Shown: piece by piece, positions 20,075 through 30,433 of the stretch
Numbering within the stretch: position 1 is the first letter of the stretch
Layout of the letters: the number at the start of each line of letters is the position of its first letter
NCBI GenBank assembly: GCA_026018925.1
Contig: JAKSZU010000002.1
Location: 90,485,475-90,549,474 of the forward strand
From: Tupaia tana
Taxonomy: Eukaryota; Chordata; Mammalia; Scandentia; Tupaiidae
Direction: 5' to 3'
Length of the DNA stretch: 64,000 bases
Notes under the pieces: model-generated
Databases searched by the model: none
What the model was told of the DNA's origin: nothing
What the model saw: only the letters and a program-made list of their open reading frames with translations
Made by a program: the position numbers and the translations under genes

Positions 20075-20604
20075 AACATTTAGGATAAGCTGGCCAAGAA
20101 AAAGGTTATAGTTACAGGCAGGTTATAGCTCAACAGGCAAACAAGTAATATTCAGTAAATCTACCCAAATTTCGTCCCCAGTTTCAATTATATGTTGCTT
20201 TATTTGGTTTATTACATTGGAAAAAGCTTAGTTATACAGTTTTTTAACTCATAAATTTAAATGATTACTTGAACTTAAGTTCTGTTTTTTCCTTTAATAC
20301 AGGCATTTATAAGAAGTAGCTCAATTTATGTTTCACTTATGTTTGCAGATCAAGCAAGGTTTAAGTCATGGATGAGGCCTACTAGGTTTTGTCTGCTCAG
20401 GGATTCTTTATTGGTCCCCATTTTGATTTACTTTCACAGTGTATATATGTGTGGTACGCTTTCATGTGCAACAGGGTGATGGAGACTAATTCTCAACAAG
20501 CAGTACCTATTGAGATTATGAGCTTCTCACTGAATACATTCTGATAGTTTCCTGTTTATTCATTACAATAAATATTTATCAGAATTCACAGAACTGATTT
20601 CTTT
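20075..20604. other. Unique sequence, no feature seen
   Basis: AT-rich, no gene or repeat identified. Confidence 0.5.
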
Positions 20605-20894
20605 CTTTCTTTTTTTTTTTTTTTTTAAGCTTGAGAGATTTTTGCTATAGGGTGCATGTGCTCGCCAGAGAGAGAGAGAGAGCACGCGAGCGAGCGAGAC
20701 AGAAAGTGAGAAATCACTCCCCGGGGGGATGGCCATGTTGTGATCCCTTCTCCTCCTTCATTCTCCTCTTGGGATTTTGGGCATGCAATCACATACACCT
20801 GGCGTGAGTTTTAAGCCACTGGGTCCGGGACTCGAACCACAGTTGACTATGTGGGAGTCCAGTGACATAACCATTACACCATCTGCTGGTCCCC
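20605..20894 (-). repeat. tS-b SINE, antisense
   Basis: T18 run, TTTTTGCTATAGGGTGCATG, GGGGGATGGCCATGTTGTG and an intact box B complement GGGACTCGAACCAC. Imperfect flanking repeat AGAACTGATT / AGAATTGATT. Confidence 0.9.
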
Positions 20895-20911
20895 AGAATT
20901 GATTAATTTCT

Positions 20912-21388
20912 TTCTTTTTTTAAAAGATTTTGCCAGAGGGTGCCTGTGGCTCCCAGAGAGAAATAGAGAGAAAGAGATGGGGAAAGCAGAGAAAGCATCC
21001 CCATGGAGAATGGTCACCTGGCGCTCCCTTCTCTTCCATTTCTCCCTTCTTCCAAGATTTTTGGGCATGTATGAATGTGTGCCTGGCATATTTTTCTTTT
21101 CTTTTTTCTTTAAGAAACTTTTTTAAAGAATTATTTTTATTTAATTTTATTTACTCCTTCATTTATTATAATTTGATCAGAGAGTGAGAGAGAGGGAAAG
21201 TGAGAAAGCAAGCTACCAGGTCTGGGACTCAAACCAAGGTTGGTCATGTGGGAATGTCCAGCGCTTTAACCACCAAACCACCTGCTGGTCCCGCCTGGCA
21301 TGTTTTTCAAGGCATGGGTCTGGGACTTGAACCATGTGGTTGGCCACGTGAGATCCAGCGCCTTAACCACTACACCATAAACTGGCCC
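20912..21388 (-). repeat. tS-c SINE split by tS-a
   Basis: Body (20912-21096) and head (about 21309-21388, GGGACTTGAACCATGTGG, complement end AAACTGGCCCT) are separated by an antisense tS-a. The break lies in the GCCTGGCATG-TTTTTCAAG junction. Confidence 0.87.
21097..21292 (-). repeat. tS-a SINE nested in tS-c
   Basis: 16-bp TSD GCCTGGCATATTTTTC / GCCTGGCATGTTTTTC at 21081-21096 and 21293-21308. The insertion used the T-rich strand of the tS-c junction. Confidence 0.93.
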
Positions 21389-21897
21389 TAACACAGGATT
21401 GTTTTGTAGTCACCTTTTGAGTCTCCAGTAGAAGTCCAGAAAATCCTCTTCTGAATTCCTTTCTTTGGAATTCAGTCACTGAGATTGTAACAATTCTGGA
21501 GAAGAACACCGATGGAAAGGAAGAAGGGGGAGTTGGACCCTTATACCCGTCTTCACTGGCTCATCTGTACTTGCTCACCTTGAACGACTTGTGGAAATCA
21601 AGTGTAGTACAACATAGATGGAAACACTTTAAAATGATCAGGTTGTCCTTACTGCAGTTCTACCCACGTAGCTGATCACTGACTTGGGCTCCTCATTCAA
21701 GTTCTCTGCAGCCTATCTCTTCAAGAAAATGAGTGATTTCACACAGAACTTCCAGGCCTTTACTCACCTTCAGGGGACTGAATTCTATTATAAAAATCCC
21801 TTGGTAAATGTATGCCATGGAACTCTGAAATAGTAACAATAATGAGGATACTGATGGTGATTCTTTTATAAGGAAGGGAAAATTTTGTTAAAAAGCC
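21389..21897. other. Unique sequence, no feature seen
   Basis: About 510 bases without recognised features. Confidence 0.5.
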
Positions 21898-22073
21898 CCA
21901 GGGGCCAGCAGGTGATGTGGCAAAGGTGCTGGACAATCCCACATGGCCAACCATGGTTCGAGTCCTGGACCTGGTGGCTTGCTTTCTCACTTTCCCTCAC
22001 TCTCTCTGGTAAAATTAGAATAACTGAATGAGTAAATAAAATTAAATAAATAATTATTTTTTTTAAAAAATAA
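21898..22073 (+). repeat. tS-a SINE
   Basis: GGGGCCAGCAGGTGATGTGG head lacking the usual GGTTAA (TGGCAAAGG), intact box B GGTTCGAGTCC. AAAGCCC flanks both sides. Confidence 0.9.
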
Positions 22074-22189
22074 AGCCCTGAAAAAAATTTTAGAAGCAGT
22101 GACATTAACTAAATGAGAAAAGATACAATTTCGGGAGAAATGATCAGACTCATATTGACTTAACACATAGAATTTGATAAATGAAGTTT

Positions 22190-22335
22190 AGCTTTACTTT
22201 TTTAAATGGTCAGCAAAATTGTTCACATTTCAAGTGTACAAAATGACTTTAGGCAATACATCAATCATAAAATTTCACATTATATACCTAGGCATCAACA
22301 TCTCCAAATATTATTTGTCGCATTTCCCTTTTTTA
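22190..22335. repeat. Possible old L1 3'-end fragment
   Basis: TTCACATTTCAAGTGTACAAAATGAC and the following AT-rich block resemble motifs of ancient L1 3' ends by recall only. Confidence 0.35.
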
Positions 22336-22500
22336 TTTATTTAAAAACTTTATTCATTGTCCTTATTTTACTTTTATTTTTAAAGTTGACCAGAGAGAAA
22401 AAAAGGAAAGTGAGAAAGTAAACTGCCAGGTCCGAGACTTGAACCACGGTCAGACGTGTGAAGTCTAGCTGCCTTAACCACCACACCACCTGCCGGCCCC
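22336..22500 (-). repeat. tS-a SINE, antisense
   Basis: TTTTTAAAGTTGACCAGAG tail complement, box B complement GACTTGAACCACGG, head end CCACACCACCTGCCGGCCCC. Confidence 0.9.
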
Positions 22501-22712
22501 TTCCCTTATTATTAAGGAGCACTAAGAAAAGGAATTTAAACATCTAAGGTAGACTGAGTCCGTAAGTGTCAAAGTACTTGGGTAAGGTTTACTTATATAG
22601 ATGTGCATGGGCTGTGGCTACATTGCTCCTATCTTTAAGTGACTGTGAACATAATATTACCACTATGGTCTCTGAGGGGTGGGTGGCAATTAGTGTGGGC
22701 TTGCCTATATAG

Positions 22713-22953
22713 TGGGCCAGCAAGTGGCTTGGAGGTTAAGACACTGGATCTCACATGGCGGACTGCAAAGTTGGAGTCCTGAACCCATGGCTTGAAAATT
22801 GCAGCAGGTGTATCTGCGTGTATGCCCAAAATCCCAAGAGGAAAATGGAGGAGAAAGGATTGCAGAATGGCCACTTGTGGGATGGTGATTTCTCTCTCTG
22901 TCTCTCTCTCTCTGGCCAGGGCACAAGCCCTATAGCAAAATGAAAAAAAAAAT
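22713..22953 (+). repeat. tS-c SINE
   Basis: Head GGGCCAGCAAGTGGCTTGG, GGATCTCACATGG, GGCTTGAAAATTGCAGCAGG junction, body GGAAAATGGAGGAGAAAGG and CCCTATAGCAAAATG end. Confidence 0.88.
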
Positions 22954-23064
22954 GTGCGAATATTTTTGGGGAGACAATGTGACTTTTCAGAGTATTAATA
23001 CAATATGTAATGATTAAATGAGGGTAACTACTTCAAACATTTGTTATTACTTGTACTGAAACCT

Positions 23065-23185
23065 TGCCTCATTTTGAACAGGGAAACTATAGTACCTGAA
23101 GGTCAAGTGCTTTGTCCCAGACTACCAAATGAGTCAAGAATAGGACTACTGATTGGTGCTGGAGCATTAACTTCTCCTAAGCCAG
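23065..23185 (-). repeat. Possible MIR fragment
   Basis: GGGAAACTATAGTACCTGAAG, then GTGCTTTGTCCCAGACTACC, resembles the complement of the MIR core. Diverged. Confidence 0.35.
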
Positions 23186-23329
23186 CCCCACAGACCTGTT
23201 CACATGACTCCTTGCTCACTTACTGGGGAAGTATTTATGCAGAGAGCAAGCTGCCCCTTGGTAGAAGAAGCACAGATGTCTACATTTTCTTGAATGTAAT
23301 AAGTATCACACAGCTTATAAATTGAAATT

Positions 23330-23804
23330 TTTTATTTTCCTTTTTTTTTTTTTTGAGAGACAAATTTTTGCTATAGGGTGTGTGTGCCAGAGACAGAGAG
23401 AGGAAGAGAGAGACAGAGACAGGAAGCAAGAAATCACCCCCCAGGGGGATGACCATGCTGCAATCCCTGCTCCTCCATTCTCCTCTCAGGATTTTGGGCA
23501 GGCACACACACAAGCTGACATTAGTTTTGTTTGTTTGTTCATTTTAATTTATTTAATTTTATTTATTCATTCATTTATTTTAATTTGACCAGAGAGAGAC
23601 ATGGGACGGGGGAGAGTTAGAAAGCAAGCCAGCAGGTCCAGGACTTGAACCGTGGTCACCCATGTGGGAGTGTCCAGCATCTTAACCACCACACCACCTG
23701 CTGCTCTCCTCTGGCATGAGTTTTAAGCCACCGGGTCTGGGACTCAAACTGTGGTCAGCTATAGGAGTCCAGCAACATAACCTTTACGCCATCTGCTGGT
23801 CCCG
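23330..23804 (-). repeat. tS-b SINE split by tS-a
   Basis: The outer element is flanked by TSD TAAATTGAAATT at 23318-23329 and 23805-23816. Its body (to about 23524) and head (from about 23709, CCACCGGGTCTGGGACTC) are separated by an antisense tS-a. Confidence 0.92.
23525..23708 (-). repeat. tS-a SINE nested in tS-b
   Basis: TTTTAATTTGACCAGAGAG tail complement and head complement ending CACCACCTGCTGCTCTC. Sequences like CTGACATTAGTTTT and CTGGCATGAGTTTT on the two sides are the likely diverged TSD. Confidence 0.9.
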
Positions 23805-23867
23805 TAAATTGAAATTCTTTAATATACTAGTGTAATGAACTGTGAAAAAAACTATTTACCTTTTCTT

Positions 23868-24094
23868 TTTTAAATGTAAAGCTTTTATTTATTTCTTCCA
23901 TGAGCAAGAGTGTTAGTGAGCAATCTGATCAGGGCATTGACACCAGGATCTTCAGTCACTACCTCCTGTCTCAGCTAGCCACAGATTCCTGCAAGTGTGT
24001 GCCTGGCATGCTTAGGCAAGCCTCTGGACACAAACCCAGAACTTTCTCTTGTGGGTCAGTCTTATGGAGAGCTTCTGTGCCACTGTCCAGCCCC
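23868..24094 (-). repeat. SINE-d, antisense, diverged
   Basis: Tail complement TTATTTATTTCTTCCATGAG, GGACACAAACCCAGAAC and an end at GTCCAGCCCC, shared in order with the copies at 37228 and 55795. Confidence 0.6.
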
Positions 24095-24149
24095 AACCTT
24101 TCTCATCATTTATTTATTTTCATATCTTTTCTTTATTAAGAAGGAAGCT

Positions 24150-24416
24150 GGATATTCATTTATTTATTTATTTTCGTTTTTGCCATAGGGCATGAGCACT
24201 GGAGAGAAAAAGAGAGATAAGGAGAGGGAGAAATCACCCACCAGGAGGCATGGCCCCACCATAATCCCTCCTCTATTTTCCTCTCAGGATTTTGGCCACG
24301 CATGCTCACTCACCCGACATGTTTTGCAAGCCACTGCAGCCAGAACCAGAACTTGAACCCAGCAGTCAGCCACCAGCCATGCAGCTGTCTTAACTGCTAT
24401 GTCACTGGCTGGCCCC
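24150..24416 (-). repeat. tS-c SINE, antisense
   Basis: (ATTT)n, TTTTTGCCATAGGGCATGAGC, body complement TCCCTCCTCTATTTTCC, diverged box B complement and CACTGGCTGGCCCC head end. Confidence 0.87.
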
Positions 24417-25499
24417 TCATGTTTTTTCTTATACAAAGGCCAATTTTCAAAACAAGAAGCTTACCTGCTTTAACTGAATTGAACTGAATCCACAACATCT
24501 TAGAGCATGAGAAAGCCATGGAGACCCATCAGACCTAACTTCAGCATCATCCCGGAAAGGCCTGGGTCTGACTCGCAGTCCCTGCTGCTTCTCTTTCAAC
24601 ACAATGCATCCTTACTGTCAAGGGAAAACGTCCTCCTTGTTTTCCTTTCCCTTCTAAAACATTATCATTAGGGATTGTGCTTAAACATTTAATTATTTTT
24701 GAAAAAAATCTTCGTATCTTGAACTTTCCTATAAAGCTTTTTCACCCACTGCATTGACTGCTGCCCTTGGTAAAGAGAGTTTAAAGGCTTGCTCTCTTCA
24801 GTAGTAGCCTTTTATGTGGGCTCAGAAGGAAACAAAAACAAAACAAAACACCCCAAAACAGGAGAGACCTCTAGAACAAGCAAAGGCTTTCTCCCTGCCG
24901 CAACTGGCCTGAGGGTCTCTTTTCTCCTTACCACACGGCTTTTCCTTGTGGTTTCTTCATTCACAAAGTGATCAATCATCAGATCAGGTGTGATTTGTAT
25001 TGTCATCTCCCAGGGAAAATTCGGAGTGGTTTTAAAAGAAAGAATCCCCAAACGAAAACTAACCTTGGCGGGGCTATTTCCCTCATAAAATAAATCCATC
25101 ATGGACCTTGCCTTTAGAAAAAAAACACACAGAAGGGCCCAGCGTGTCTTCAGGCTGAGCGGTTACAATCATTAACATTTAGTTCTCAAAACAGTCTTTC
25201 CTTTTGTCTTTATGGTCAAGAACCATTAAAAAAAAAAACAAAGCGCATTTCCCCTCATTAACTGAAAGCCCGAGCAATGCATGGCATCGTGGGCACGCAG
25301 GAGCCAGAATGTCCCCACTCATAAAAATGATACAAACAATGGCTCGTGCCCAAGCCTTCACACTTGTTGTTCAGCGAAGTCTTGGCTGACAGAGGCAGGG
25401 TTGTAATTCCTCCGGTCGCTTGACTTCCAGAGGGGCGAGGTATGGATCGCCACGACACTGCCTACTGGTGAACTCTTTTTCAGGCGCAGCTTAAAGATT
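24417..25499. other. Repeat-free upstream flank of SASH1
   Basis: About 1.1 kb directly upstream of the CpG island contains no recognisable SINE, unlike most of the flank. This may hold promoter-proximal regulatory sequence, but no specific site can be supported. Confidence 0.5.
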
Positions 25500-26078
25500 A
25501 ACTTTTTCTCGAGTTTCCGCGACCGGGCGTGTGGCAGTGACTGGCGTGATTGGGAACTTGTGCGGGCCAAGAGCGCAGCGCGGCTGCTCTTTCAACAGGC
25601 GATCTGTTCCCCTGGCCGTGGCTCATTGCCATGCAAAGAGCCTGACATCAGAGCACCTTTTGTTGCTAAACGCTTTCTTTAGCCTCGAGGGAAGAGAGTC
25701 ATGTGGAGCTGGAAGAGCTCATTTTGAACAGAGGGGTCCCCGCGGGTTCCTTCCAAGTTCCAGAGGCACCGCGGTCCCTCCCCGCAGGGCCCTGCCCGGA
25801 CTTGCTGGAAGAAACCAGTCGCGTGCCTTCGTTCCTTGGTCCCTGTCCCAGGAAGAAACGCCTTGGCCGTGGGTTTACTTGCTTCTGGGCCGAGCGCATT
25901 CCCCGCCGCGACACGCAGTGGTGCGGACTCTGCCTCCTGCCCCGGTGGCGGTGCGGAGTTGGGTGGGAAAGTTTCTGGAGTTGTCAGTCGCGCTGCCCGC
26001 GGCCACCTCGAGCCCAGGTGCGGGCGCCTGCGACGGGGCCCCCGCGGCCGGCCGGGGTTGGACGGGGTTGGCCGGGGC

Positions 26079-26105
26079 ATGCTGCGCGGGGGCGCGGCTC
26101 GGTGA
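26079..26105 (+). other. Possible upstream ORF (8 codons) in SASH1 5' leader
   Basis: An ATG at 26079 with G at -3 opens an 8-codon frame (MLRGGAAR) ending in TGA at 26103-26105, 99 bases before the main start. It is in the same frame as the main ORF but is closed by its own stop. It matters only if transcription starts upstream of 26079. Confidence 0.4.
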
Positions 26106-26204
26106 CGCCGCGGGCGGGGACCAGCCAGCCCGGCAGCCGCGCGCCGGTGCGGGGCGAGGGCGCCGCGGGGACCCGGACGCACGGCCAGCGCGCGTGTCGC
26201 GGCC

Positions 26205-26354
26205 ATGGAAGACGCGGGAGCTGTTGGCCCGGGGCCCGAGCCGGAGCCCGAGCCCGAGCCAGAATCCGAGCCAGAGCCCGCACCGGATCCCGCGCCCGAC
26301 GCTGGCATGTCCGAGGCGTTCTCCCGACTCTGGGCAGATGTGATGGGCATCCTG
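26205..26354 (+). CDS. SASH1: SASH1, first coding exon (codons 1-50)
   Basis: SASH1 is a large scaffold protein (about 1,250 residues in human) with a central SH3 domain and two SAM domains. It is described as a scaffold for TRAF6-TAK1-IKK signalling below TLR4, a candidate tumour suppressor and a pigmentation gene. This exon carries only the disordered N-terminus. The start [20 protein letters not shown] and the end [15 protein letters not shown] match my memory of human SASH1 ([15 protein letters not shown]...; [15 protein letters not shown]). The start ATG is in strong context (GCGGCCATGG). Residues 11-31 are an acidic Pro-Glu repeat encoded by GAGCCC-like hexamers. The exon ends in phase 0 at CTG|GTGAGT, where human SASH1 continues DGSLGN. 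Codon 35 is Met (26307) where I recall Thr in human. All domains and remaining exons lie outside the window. Confidence 0.95.
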
Positions 26355-26480
26355 GTGAGTTATCTCGGGAGAGGGAGGCGCGGGAAGGGCGGCTCCCAGC
26401 AGCCCTCCGACACCAGTGCGCCCTTCTCGCCCACCCACTGGGCACCCCGGCGCGAGAGTCGGCCTTCTCGGGTTCTAGTC

Positions 26481-27194
26481 CTTAGAGTGTTCAATACACA
26501 CGGTGTGGGATTTCAAACCTAATTAAAAAATAACCAGCCCCCGATCACATCAGAGATACTTTTTAAACAATCGGGTTTGAGATTCCTCAGTCGAATGTGA
26601 GACACCTGCTGAGAAGTTGGTCCGGCCAAGGCGAGGAAGAGCCCTTCAAAGTTAGCTTTGGGAAGAGGCTGATGTGACTGATGTTTATCTCGTCACCCTT
26701 TGTCGTGTGACCGTTTCCTTACTCGGAACCGCCAAAATGTTTACTGACTTTGTTTGCAGTTGTTCAGTCTGTTGAATTACAGGGTATTTGTTTTATGTTT
26801 GGGGTTAAAAACAATAGGGTTTATTTTGCTCAGTCTGTGTTGGCACGGAGTTTGAAATGTCCAGTGATTAAAGCCGCCCAGGGATTTGGCTTAATTTTTG
26901 GAAAACAGTTCTTAGGCATGGAGGAGGAAGCTGCTCACGGTTTAAAGCCTTGGGGAATGAGTAGGATTGCTGTGGTGGAGCTGTAGTTAGGCAGGTAGAC
27001 TGGAATCTGGAGGGTGGGGGTTATTACAGCCAAACATCTTAATCCACACACAAAGAGGCAGTTTAGCATAAAGATGTGAAATTGCCGAAATTGCCAGATG
27101 TGTAGATTATTGGGCAAGGCTTTAAGTTTGTTTAGAGATCTTTTATGCTTCAAATGGGAGATAATGTAGTTTTTAAAAAGAAGCCCTTCCTGGG
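26481..27194. other. Repeat-free start of intron 1
   Basis: About 700 bases downstream of the CpG island with no SINE. No specific element is supported. Confidence 0.5.
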
Positions 27195-27445
27195 CATGAT
27201 CGATGGTATAGCTGTCAGTTCTGCGGATAAGCTCTTGGCCTGTGAAGTGAGTCTGGTTCACATCCTAGCTCTCCATCTAACTGCAGGACCTTGTTATCCA
27301 TCCCCTCTGGTGTTCCGCTTCCTCACCTGTAAAAATGAGGAAAAGAAAACTTGTCTCTTGGCCTGAGAGTTGGCTAACTTGTATATGAAGTGCTCGGCAT
27401 ACTGCCTGGCATATAGTAGATACTCAATAAATGCAGCTCTATTTT
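27195..27445 (+). repeat. MIR SINE
   Basis: Nearly full-length MIR by order of motifs: GGCCTGTGAAGTGAGTCTGG, TAACTGCAGGACCTTG, TTCCTCACCTGTAAAAATGA, CTGCCTGGCATATAGTAG and ACTCAATAAATGCAG. Confidence 0.75.
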
Positions 27446-27769
27446 TTTTTTCTTGCCAAAAGAGTCCCATGTCTTATCTTTCCAGACATCCTGAAGTCTG
27501 AGTTTTTTTATTTTCAGGTATTCATTGATATTTATGCTTATTACTCTACAGAGAATTAAGAAAGATGGGTTTTATAGTTCTGTTCTCACTTTCCACTTCT
27601 ATATATGAGCATATATGCACATATGTGTTCATTTATATACATTACATATTTTTGAATATTTGTACAATATTTATACTATTGGATTAGAAATGTTCTACTT
27701 TTGCCTTTTCTGAATTTTATATATAAATGTATTCCTTTGCTGAAATTCTAGAAAACCTAATGAATATAT

Positions 27770-28012
27770 TGTTTTTCTGAGAGATTTTTTGCTGTAGGGC
27801 ACATTCACTGGGTCAAGAGTCAGAGAGACAGAAAGCGATAATTCACCCCCACGGGGATGGCCCTGAAGCCATCCCTTCTCTGTTTTCTTGGGATTTTGGC
27901 CACACACGCATAGGCTCCCGGAGTGAGTTTCAGCCACTGGGTCTGGGACTCGAACCATGGTCAGTCACATGGGAATCCAGCACCTTAACCACTATGCCAC
28001 TTGCTGGCCCCC
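27770..28012 (-). repeat. Long tS SINE, antisense
   Basis: TTTTTTGCTGTAGGGCACATTC, short body, box B complement GGGACTCGAACCATGG and head end CCACTTGCTGGCCCCC. Confidence 0.88.
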
Positions 28013-28025
28013 TATGAACATTTTT

Positions 28026-28087
28026 CAAAACAATTATTTTATTTAACTTATTTATTTATTTTAATTCAACCAGAGAGGGACAGAGTA

Positions 28088-28132
<45 letters not shown>

Positions 28133-28211
28133 CCAGGTCCAGGACTTGAACAGCAATCCACCATGTGGGAGTCCAGCACTCTTAACCACCACGCCACCTG
28201 GCGGTATCCCC
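28026..28211 (-). repeat. tS-a SINE with TSD
   Basis: ATGAACATTTT precedes it (28014) and follows it (28212). A (GA)n tract at about 28095-28125, box B complement GACTTGAACAGC and head complement CCACGCCACCTGGCGG. Confidence 0.92.
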
Positions 28212-28235
28212 ATGAACATTTTAAAGTTGTGGTGA

Positions 28236-28506
28236 CTGGAACCAGCAGATGACATAATGGCTACGTTGCTGGACTCTTCACTTGGTTGACTGAGGTTCGC
28301 GTCTTGGAGCCGGCAACATAAAACTCATTTCAGGCATGCGTGCTTACATGCCCAAGATCCTGAGAGGAGAATGGAGGAGAATCGATTGTGGTGTGGTCAT
28401 CCCCCTTGGGGAGTGATTTCTCGCTTTCTGTCTCTCTATCTTTGTCTTTCTGGCGAGCACACACGCCCTATAGCAAAAATCTCTCTATAAAAATAAATAA
28501 ATAAAT
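28236..28506 (+). repeat. tS-b SINE
   Basis: GGAACCAGCAGATGACATAATGG head, box B GGTTCGCGTC, CCCTATAGCAAAAATCTCTC end and (AAAT)n tail. AGTTGTGGTGACT / AGCTGTGATGTTA is a probable diverged TSD. Confidence 0.9.
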
Positions 28507-28554
28507 AAAGCTGTGATGTTAGGTTATTTAAGTTCATCAAGCAGGAAGTTTACC

Positions 28555-28767
28555 TTTTTTTTTTTTTTGTAAAGAATTGCTTAATTTTATTAAATATTAT
28601 TTTTATTTTAAAATTTGCTATAGGGCACTTGTGCTCACCAGAGAGAGGCACAGAGAGAGAGAGAGAGAGGGCAAATAAGAAAGCAAGCCACCAAGTCCAG
28701 GACTCAAACTGCGGTCGACCGTGTGGGAATCTAGCACCTTAACCACCACATCACTGACCTACCAGCC
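28555..28767 (-). repeat. tS-a/b mosaic SINE, antisense
   Basis: T14 run, tS-a tail complement (AAAGAATTGCTTAATTTTAT) and then TTTGCTATAGGGCACTTGTG, the tS-b end. Head end CACCACATCACTGACC. Confidence 0.85.
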
Positions 28768-29461
28768 TCTTGTTATTTCTTGATTAGATCCTGCTCTGTA
28801 AATTTTCAGTCACTGAGAAAATGAGTTCGATAACCTCACATGGCATCCCTTACAAGGGTGTGGGCTGTGAGAGTGAGGAGGGTTGGGGAGCTGTCTTAAA
28901 TGAAAATTGGGCCAAGGGTTGTTTGGGGGGTGCTAGGCTGGCAGGTGGCAGTTTCTGAAGATTTTCTGGCCCTTTCCTAGCAAATTCAGCACAGTTGGTT
29001 CAGTTGTAGCAGGGGGTTCTTTGGCCCACTTAGAAGACAGGGTGGGGCTAAAAAGCTCAAACCTGTTATCCAAAGGGCTGATGCAGGAGCTGAGAAATAG
29101 GTGTTTCATACAGAGCTCACAAGAACATAGAGCTGGTTTCTCACAGGCTGCGTCCACTCATGTTTTCCCATTCTCTGTCCAGCCTTATTTTCCTTTGGGG
29201 TAAACTTGGGCATCAGGATTGCTCTGGTTGTCAGAGGAAAAAGACACAGCATACTTATTTGTATGGTCTGCAGGCAGATACCAGGCTGAAAGGGAGGATC
29301 ATCCTTCTCTATGTATCAGACAGTCATCATGCAAGTGTTTATAAAAACTGCATCTTTGGGGGAATATATCGACACTAAATTGATAGTCGACTTTCTCTGT
29401 TCTTACTGAAATAAAAGAGAACATTTCCTTCATTCTGCATGTAAAATGTAGGGTTTTGCAA
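28768..29461. other. Unique sequence, no feature seen
   Basis: About 690 bases with no recognised gene or repeat. Confidence 0.5.
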
Positions 29462-29560
29462 ACTGTCAGCCCAGACAGATGAAGTGACTTGACCAAAGCC
29501 ACCTATCTTGTTAGCGAAACTGTCAGACTCAGCTCCAGTTGGCTGGCCCCCACCAGTCAG
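29462..29560 (-). repeat. Possible MIR fragment
   Basis: ACAGATGAAGTGACTTGACCA and AGCCACCTATCTTGTTAGC follow the order of the complement of the MIR core. Short and diverged. Confidence 0.4.
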
Positions 29561-29623
29561 GAGCCTGAGGCCTTGATACTAGGTAGTGAACTACCTCAGA
29601 TCAACGTAGTAGAAATATAATTA

Positions 29624-29785
29624 CTGGGCCGCAGGTGGCATGGTGGTTAAGGCGCTGGACTTCCAGGTGGTCAACTGTGATTTGAGTCTGTGATGTGGTG
29701 GCTTGCTTTTTCTCACTTTCCCTTTCTCTCAGGTCAAATGAAAGAAAATAAATAATTAAATAAAAAATTCAAAAAAGAAAAAAAG
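29624..29785 (+). repeat. tS-a SINE
   Basis: GGGCCGCAGGTGGCATGGTGG head with a deletion of CAG, box B GATTTGAGTC, short CT tract, GGTCAAATG tail start and A-rich end. TAATTAC flanks both sides. Confidence 0.9.
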
Positions 29786-29947
29786 TGTAATTACCTCTAG
29801 TGCTTTTGGTCAGATGAGATTGGAAAGATTCGTTTTTCATACCGAACTTGAAGAGGGAATGGAAGGTATTGGGGGAATTATACATTCTAACATACGTGGA
29901 GCCTTCAAAAAGTTTGTGGCAAAATAGAATTAAAGTGCACTTTTGTG

Positions 29948-30231
29948 TGCGTGTGCTTTAATTTTGCCAGAGAGCTTGTATACTTGCTGGGAACGGGGGG
30001 CGTGGGGGGTGGTTAGAAACTGAGAAAGTACCCTCCCATGGGAGATGGTCACTCACAGTCCCTTCTCCATTTATCTTTTGGGATGTTGGGTGAACACGCA
30101 CACGCACACGTGCACACACACACACACACACGCACACAGCATGTTTTTCAAGCTGCAGTATCTGCAGCTGGAGCAGTGCAGTCAGCCATGTGGGATCCAG
30201 CCTCCCTAATCATCATGCCGCTGGCTGACCG
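29948..30231 (-). repeat. tS-c SINE with (CA)n, antisense
   Basis: TTTGCCAGAGAGCTTGTATAC, a G-rich stretch near 29993, (CA)n at about 30115-30139 in the position of the GTGTGTG body block, and head complement CATGCCGCTGGCTGACC. Confidence 0.82.
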
Positions 30232-30433
30232 TAAAGTACCTGTTTATTTTCACAAAAAAAAATGTTTGAAATCCATGCCTAGTTTTCATAATCTGCATTT
30301 TTTTCCCTTGAACTTTAGGAAGACCCTTTTGTACTTACCAGATAGCTTTCAGGCACAGTTTTTAGTTTACAGTTTTTTGGGGCTTTTTTTCAGATTTTTC
30401 TAAATGAAAAACCTCACAGCGGGGTAGGTAAGA

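Larger units (their letters stand above)
25500..26480 (+). promoter_or_regulatory. CpG island and probable SASH1 promoter
   Basis: GC content and CpG density rise sharply from about 25500, peak at 25880-26330 and fall after about 26480, in an otherwise AT-rich window. No TATA box is evident. A GC box GGGCGGGG lies at 26112-26119, 86 bases before the start codon; an inverted CCAAT (ATTGG) is at 25549-25553 and an octamer-like ATGCAAAG at 25631-25638. The transcription start cannot be placed from sequence alone. The several long open frames on both strands here are expected by chance in GC-rich DNA. Confidence 0.85.

Noticed and set aside
25531..26485. Long overlapping open frames on both strands in the CpG island (up to 270 codons +, 223 codons -)
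   Set aside because: GC-rich DNA has few stop codons. Only the frame from 26205 matches a known protein and ends at a donor site; the others are low-complexity Arg/Pro/Ala frames without domains.
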